From NCBI RefSeq assembly GCF_023065955.2, contig NW_026622764.1, forward strand, positions 75,757,333 through 75,821,332: a stretch of DNA of 64,000 nt, written 5' to 3'. Shown here piece after piece: positions 58,195 through 64,000 of the stretch. Numbering within the stretch: the first letter of the stretch is position 1; every line of letters begins with the position of its first letter. Source of the stretch: Ursus arctos (Eukaryota; Chordata; Mammalia; Carnivora; Ursidae). Under the pieces are notes generated by a model. The model did not search any database. It was not told where the DNA came from and saw nothing but the letters and a program-made list of their open reading frames with translations. The position numbers and the translations under genes were made by a program.

Positions 58195-58690
58195 GATCAC
58201 ATAGTGTACTAGTTTGGAGTTTGGGAGTAGATCAGGGAAGACTCTGAAGGAAATGGCACCTAAGCTGAATCTTGACAGATGAGCAGGACAGGAAAGCATC
58301 TGAGAAAGAGAACAGCATGAGAAAAGGCGAGGCATGAAAATGTGTGGTTTGTAAAGGGAATTATAAGCAGTTGAGTCTAGAGTGGTAAGCATAAGGTGGT
58401 GTGATAAAAAGTGAGACCAGAGGCTGGAGAAGTGTGTACTTGCCTGCGGAAGACTTTGTACTCTGAAAGATCAAGCTTGAATTAACAGTGGGAGGTCCTG
58501 AAGAATGATGCATGAATAATATCTGGTCAGATGTGCCTGTCATTCTGGCAGCAGAATAAAGGATAGATTTTATGAGAGAGAAGACCATTCAGATATTCCA
58601 GATAAGAAATGATGAGAGCCTTGAACTGGTGTAGTGGCAATACTTTGAATTAGAGTTTTCAAGACCTGTGTAGGAGATGAAATTGTAGGG
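58195..58690. mobile_element. Ancient mammalian interspersed repeat, family unnamed
   Basis: AGGGAAGACTCTGAAGGAAATGG, CTGAATCTTGACAGATGAGCAGG, GAGAACAGCATGAGAAAAGGC, CTTTGTACTCTGAAAGATC and AAGAAATGATGAGAGCCTTGAACTGG follow the order of a repeat that is frequent in mammalian genomes. I recognise the pattern but cannot name the family securely. Confidence 0.55.
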
Positions 58691-59271
58691 CTTACTGATT
58701 GAGGAATGAGGTGGAATGCATGAAGACCCAAGTTTCTGAATTACGTCCAGTCACAATGTACCCCATAACTAAACTCCAGTAAGTCATTTTAACCTCTCTA
58801 GAAAAGTTTTTCTCCACAAAATTCTTTAGAATGTCTCTTCTTACGTACTTAAAAAATATTACTATCTTCAAATTTCTTAAAGTTTGAAAATAAATACCAT
58901 GATTTAAAACCAAGCAAAGCCATTATCATCAACTCTACTTGTTCACGCTGATACACCACTCCCCCTTTTAAGATTCGATAAGCAGGTTAATTTTTAAAGT
59001 TGTTCTGATTTTAATTTTCTTTAAAGGGATAATTTTATTTAAAATTCTTATTTAAAAAAAAATTTTGCCAGCATTTCTGTAAATAATGAACTCAGTGAAA
59101 TTTTCATGCCATCATACAGTTAAAAAAAGATCCAGTTAACAGCAAATGCTTTAAATGCAGTTTTTTAAGAACTTGTCTCTTGCAGAGAGCAAAGTTCTCC
59201 TAAAGTTAAAATTGTTATTGTACTAGATAGAATTGATAATCATAAAATAACTTTAAAATTTTGCATAAGTC
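58691..59271. other. Intronic DNA, nothing recognised
   Basis: AT-rich sequence up to the L1-C insertion point. No next MICU2 exon found. Confidence 0.5.
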
Positions 59272-60181
59272 CGGGGGACGGAGTTAAGATGGTGGAGGAG
59301 TAGGGGACCCCTTTTTCAGCTGGTCCCCTGAGTCGAGCTGGATAGGTACCAGACCATCCTGAACATCCACGGAATCAGCCTGAGATGCAGGAAGATACAT
59401 CTGGATCTCTACAAATGAACATCTCCCGCGCTGAGTATTGAGGTACGAAGCGGGGAGCTGTGAATCCGCGCACAGATATCAGAAGATAAACGGAAGGGGG
59501 AGGGAACCGCCGCATTCGGGCGCCGGGAAGCGGTAGCCACCTGCACGGGGGAGCGGGCAGACTCACGGACTGGCACCCGAGAGAGAGCGGACTGAGACCG
59601 TGATCCAGGGAACGCAGGGGACCAGACTGAAAACCAGAGCTACGGAGTGTGCGAACCACACTGAGACGGACGTCCGGAGCGCGCGGGGGTGGCTGGCAGT
59701 GTTAGAAACACAAAGGACAGACGAGCCGGCCCTGGAAGTCAGGGCTGGGACACCGGCTATGGGGCGCACATCCAGGGACGCTGCGGCGTTGAGCAGCACC
59801 AACAGAAACAGAATTAAAGTGGAAAGAACACCAGTGGAGAAGAGTCTGCGATCCCTCTGTTCTGAGACAAAGGCTGAGATTAGGCTATTGCTGCTCTGAC
59901 TATCAGAAGGGCACAGCAAACATCCAGGGAAAGCCGCCAGAGAACAAAAGCCTGGAAATACTGGCTCACAGTGTTCCCATCCCCCATCCCCCTTCCCAGG
60001 GGACACATAGACTACCCAAACAGGGTTGCCTGAGTATCGGCACGGCAGGCCTCTCCCCCAGAAGGCAGGCTGAAAAATCAAGAAGCCCACATCCCTACGT
60101 CCCTGTAAAACAAGTGCGCACTGCCAGGGTCCCGGCCAATAATTAGGGCTCTGGACAACCCTGCAGCCTCTCCTCATCAGA
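59272..60181 (+). promoter_or_regulatory. L1-C 5'UTR (internal promoter region)
   Basis: GC- and CpG-rich leader homologous to those of L1-A and L1-B. It carries antisense open frames 59375-59659 (94 codons) and 59563-60417 (284 codons, running into ORF1). Promoter role is inferred from L1 biology. Confidence 0.65.
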
Positions 60182-61083
60182 ATGACGAGAAGGAGAAATC
60201 CCCCGCAGCAAAGAAAAGAGAATGAGTCTGTGGCCTCTGCCACAGAGCTAATGGATATGGATATAACCAAATTATCAAAAATGGAATTCAGAGTAACAAT
60301 GGTCAAGATGATGTGTAGACTTGAAAAAAATATTAATGAAAATATTAACGAGAATATGGAATCTCTAAGGGCGGAAATGAGAGTGAATCTGGCAGAAATT
60401 AAAATACTGTGAATCAAATGCAGTCAAAACTAGAGGCTCTGACGGCCAGGGTGAATGAGGCAGAAGGACGAATCAGTGAGCTGGAGGATGGGTTAGTAGA
60501 GAGAAAGCTAAAATAGAAACTTGGCTCAAAAAAATCCACTCTCAAGAATGTAGGTTACGGGGGATTACTGACTCAATGAAACGTTCCAGTGTCAGAATCA
60601 TCGACATCCCCGAGGGGGTGGAGAAAAACAGAGGTCTAGAAGAGATATTTGAACAAATTGTTACTGAAAACTTCCCTAATCTACCAAAGGAAACAAACTT
60701 TCATGTCCAAGAGGCACAGAGGACCGCTCCCAAGGTCAACCACGACAAACCTACGCCACGTCACGTCATAGTGCATTTCGCAAATTTTATATCCAAGGAT
60801 ATAGTATTGAAAGCGGCCAGGGCAAAGAAATTTCTCACGCACCAAGGAAAAGGTATCAGAATTACGTCAGATCTGTCTACACAGACCTGGAATGAGAGAA
60901 AGGGTTGGGGGGGACATTTTTAAAGCTCTTTCAGAGAAAAACATGCAGTCAAGGATCCTTTATCCAGCAAGGCTGTCAATCAGAATTAATGGAGAGATAA
61001 AGACTTTCCAGAATCGCCAGTCATTGACCAATTTCATAACCACGAAACCAACCCTACAGGAGATATTAAGGGGGGTTCTATAA
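60182..61083 (+). pseudogene. L1-C ORF1, broken
   Basis: The ATG at 60182 gives MTRRRNPPQQRKENESVASA, in frame with the MDMDITKLS coiled-coil region, so this copy shows the original start. It stops at 60412 through a small deletion (AAAATACTGTGAATC). The RRM and C-terminal domain are open at 60576-60923 (MKRSSVRIIDIPEGVEK) and 60892-61083, overlapping out of frame at a G-run near 60905-60912. The end is LRGVL plus TAA. Confidence 0.88.
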
Positions 61084-61154
61084 AAGTAAAAGGCCCCAAG
61101 AATGATACAGAACAGAATGTCACAATCTATAGAAACAAAGACTTTACAGGCAAT

Positions 61155-64000
61155 ATGGCATCATTAAAATCATATCTCTCAATAATCAGTCTCAATGTAA
61201 ACGACGTAAATGCTCCCATAATGCCACAGGGTTGCAGATTGGATAAAAAGACATGACCCATCCATTTGCTGTCTACAAGAGACTCATTATGAACCTAAAG
61301 ATACATCCAGACTGAAAGTAAAGCGATGGAATACCATCTTTCATGCCAATGGACCTCAAAAAAAAGCTGGGGTAACAATTCTCATATCAGACAGATTGGA
61401 TTTTATTTTATTTTTTTTTTTTAAAGATTTTATTTATTTATTCGACAGAGATAGAGACAGCCAGAGAGAGAGGGAACACAAGCGGGGGGAGTGGGAGAGA
61501 AAGAAGCAGGCTCATAGTGGAAGAGCCTGATGTGGGGCTCGATCCCATAACGCCGGGATCACGCCCTGAGCCAAAGGCAGACGCTTAACCACTGTGCCAG
61601 CCAGGTGCCCCAGACAGATTGGATTTTAAACTAAAGACTATAGTTAGAGACACAGAAGGGCACTATATTATTCTTAAAGGATGTATCCAACAAGTGGATA
61701 TGACAATTATAAATATATATGCCCCCAACAGGGGAGCATCAAGATACACAAGCCAACTCTTAACCACAATAAAAAGACATATAGATAAAAATACGTGAAT
61801 AGTAGGGGACTTCAACACTCCACTATCAGAAATAGAGCACCTAAGCAGATAATCGACAAAGAAACAAGAGCTTTGAATGCCATACTCAACGAGTTGGGCC
61901 TCATAGATACATAGAACACTGCACCCCAGAACCAAAGAATCCTCATTCTATTCTAATGCCCATGGAACATTCTCAAGAATAGACCATGTTCTGGGTCACA
62001 AAACAGGTCTCAACCGATACCAAAAGACTGAAATTATTCCCTGCATATTCTCAGACCACAACACTCTGAAATTGGAACTCAACCACAAGGAAAAATTTGG
62101 AAGAAACTCAAACACTTAGAGACTAAGAACCATCCTGCTCAGGAATGACTCGATAAACCAGGAAATCAAAAATCAATTTAAACAATTGATGGAGACCAAC
62201 AAGAATGAAAACACAACAGTCCAAAACCTATGGGATACTGCAAAGGCAGTCCTAAGGGGGAAATACATAGCCATCCAAGCCTCACTCAAAAGAATAGAAA
62301 AATCTAAAATGCAGTCTTTATATTCTCACCTCAAGAAGCTGGAACAGCCACAGAGGAACAGGCCTAATCCATGAACGAGAAAACAGTTGATCAAGATTAG
62401 AGCAGAAATCAATGAATTAGAAACCAGGAGCACAGTAGAGCAGATCAACAGAACTAGAAGCTGGTTCTTTGAAAGAGTAAATAAAATAGACCACTAGCAA
62501 GACTTATCCAAAAGAATAGAGAAAGGACCCAAATTAATAAAATTATGAACGAAAAGGGAGAGGTCACCACCAACACCAATGAAATTGGAAGGATTATTAG
62601 AAACTTTTATCAACAGCTTTATGCCAATAAATTAAGCAATCTGGAAGAGATGGAGGCCTTCCTGGAAACCTATAAACTACCAAGACTGAAACAGGAAGAA
62701 ATTGATTTTTTAAACAGGCCAATTAATTATGAAGAGATTGAGTCAGTGATAAACAACCTTCCAAAAAACAAAACTCCAGGACCAGATGGTTTTCCTGGGG
62801 AATTCCACCAAACATTCAAAGAAGAAATAATACCTATTCTCCTAAAGCTATTTCAAAAAATAGAAACAGAAGGAAAGCTACCAAACTCATTCTCTGAGTC
62901 CAGTATTACCTTGATCCCCAAACCAGGCAAAGACCCCATCAAAAAGGAGAATTACAGACCAATTTTCCTGATGAATATGGACGCCAAAATCCTCAACAAG
63001 ATCCTGTCTAATAGAATCCAACAGTACATTAAAGGGATCATTCATCATGACCAAATGGGATTCATCCCTGGGATGCAAGGGTGGTTCAACATTTGCAAAT
63101 CTATCAGTGTGATACATCATATCAACAAGAAAAGACTCAGGAACCATATGATCCTCTCAATTGATGCCGAAAAAGCATTTGACAAAATACAGCATCCTTT
63201 CCTGATTAAAACCCTTCAGAGTGTAGGGCTAGAGGGTACATTCCTCAATCTCATAAAAACCATCTATGAAAAGCCTACTGCAAATATTATTCTCAATGGG
63301 AAAGGCTGGAAGCCTTTTCCTTAAGATCAGGAACACGACAAGGATGCCCACTCTCGCCACTATTATTCAACATAGTACTAGAAGTCCTTGCAACAGCAAT
63401 CAGACAACAAAAAGAGATAAAAGGTATCCAAATCGGCATTGAAGAAGTCAAATTGTCTCTCTTCGCAGATGACATGATACTCTGTATGGAAAACCCAATA
63501 GAATCCACGCCCAAACTATTAGGAGTTATAGAGCAATACAGTAACGTGGCGGGATACAAAATCAATGCTCAGAAATCAGTTGCATTTCTGTACACGAATA
63601 ACGAGAACGAAGAAAGAGAAATTAGGGAATGCATCCCAATTACAATAGCACCAAAAACCATACGTTACCTTGGAATTAACTTAACCAGAGATGTAAAGGA
63701 CCTATATTCTAGAAACTATAAATCACTCTTGAAAGACATTGAAGAAGACACAAAAAGATGGAAAAATATTCCATGCTCATGGATCGGAAGAATTAACATA
63801 GTTAAAATGTCCATTCTACCCAGAGCAATCTACACTTTCAATGCTATCCCGATCAAAATACCAATGACATTTTTCAAAGAACTGGAACTAATAGCCCTTA
63901 AATTTGTGTGGAACCAGAAACGGCCCCGAATCACCAAGGAATTGTTGAAAAGGAAGAACAAAGCTGGGGGCATCACAATGCTGGATTTCGAGCTATACTA
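61155..64000 (+). pseudogene. L1-C ORF2, broken, 3' part outside window
   Basis: The start MASLKSYLSIISLNVN at 61155 keeps the A missing in L1-B, but a small deletion near 61220 (CATAATGCCACAGGG) shifts the frame, and a SINE interrupts the endonuclease region. A 259-codon RT block 62545-63324 is open ([15 protein letters not shown]). It ends by a frameshift at TTTTCCTTAAGATC, and the active site [12 protein letters not shown] follows in another frame around 63461-63500. Confidence 0.9.
61406..61611 (-). mobile_element. Young SINEC nested in L1-C
   Basis: Reverse-strand young SINE (T-run, AAAGATTTTATTTATTTATT, CATAACGCCGGGATCACG). The exact 17-bp duplication AGACAGATTGGATTTTA is at 61389-61405 and 61612-61628. 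Confidence 0.97.

Larger units (their letters stand above)
59272..64000 (+). mobile_element. L1-C: young-family L1, cut by window end
   Basis: It begins GGGGGACGGAGTTAAGATGG and runs through 5'UTR, ORF1 and most of ORF2 to the window edge (the RT connection region). Same orientation as MICU2 and L1-B, and very similar to L1-B over its visible 4.7 kb. The 3' end and target-site duplication cannot be seen. Confidence 0.93.

Overview
This is a mammalian nuclear intronic window, almost certainly from a carnivore. About twenty copies of a tRNA-Lys-type SINE (SINEC/CAN-SINE family, head GGGGCGCCTGGGTGGCTCAG, CT-rich body, AATAAA-rich poly(A) tail) are scattered over both strands, and L1 lines of several ages make up most of the rest. 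The young SINE form (GGCGTTATGGGATCGAGCCCCAC..., GCTATGAGCCTG, CTCTCGCTGGCTGTCTC) is the one I associate with bears and giant panda, so an arctoid carnivore, probably Ursidae, is my best inference.

The only cellular gene I can support is MICU2 (EF-hand regulator of the mitochondrial calcium uniporter) on the + strand. Four consecutive coding exons are present: 2271-2318, 3289-3371, 33267-33332 and 57801-57898. All have AG/GT splice sites, and their phases join into one open frame (1/1, 0/0, 0/0, ending at phase 2) covering the segment around EF-hand 1. The introns are about 0.9, 29.9 and 24.5 kb. The earlier and later exons lie outside the window.

Layout: 1-8.5 kb holds old L1 3' ends, SINEs and the first two exons. 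8.5-15.3 kb is a full-length but broken L1 on the minus strand (L1-A), itself hit by a 590-bp L1 and a SINE. 16.1-23.2 kb is an older + strand L1 carrying a near-perfect 692-bp direct duplication. 23-33 kb is L2, MER2-like and Tigger1-like DNA transposons, an old L1 and a 5'-truncated minus-strand L1. Exon three is at 33.3 kb. 33.5-39.7 kb is ancient L1/L2/MIR with a probable solo LTR. 39.8-45.4 kb is an L1 with a large internal deletion. 46.7-55.4 kb is an old L1 split by a young full-length L1 (L1-B, 47593-53680). Exon four is at 57.8 kb, and 59.3 kb to the window end is a third L1 of the same young family (L1-C), cut off by the edge.

None of the L1 copies has both reading frames intact. 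I found no operon, CRISPR array, functional RNA gene or novel system. The points most worth checking are the 692-bp duplication, the two direct-oriented young L1s that bracket a MICU2 exon, recurrent antisense open frames in the L1 5'UTRs, and a Tigger1-like terminal stub at an L1 deletion junction.
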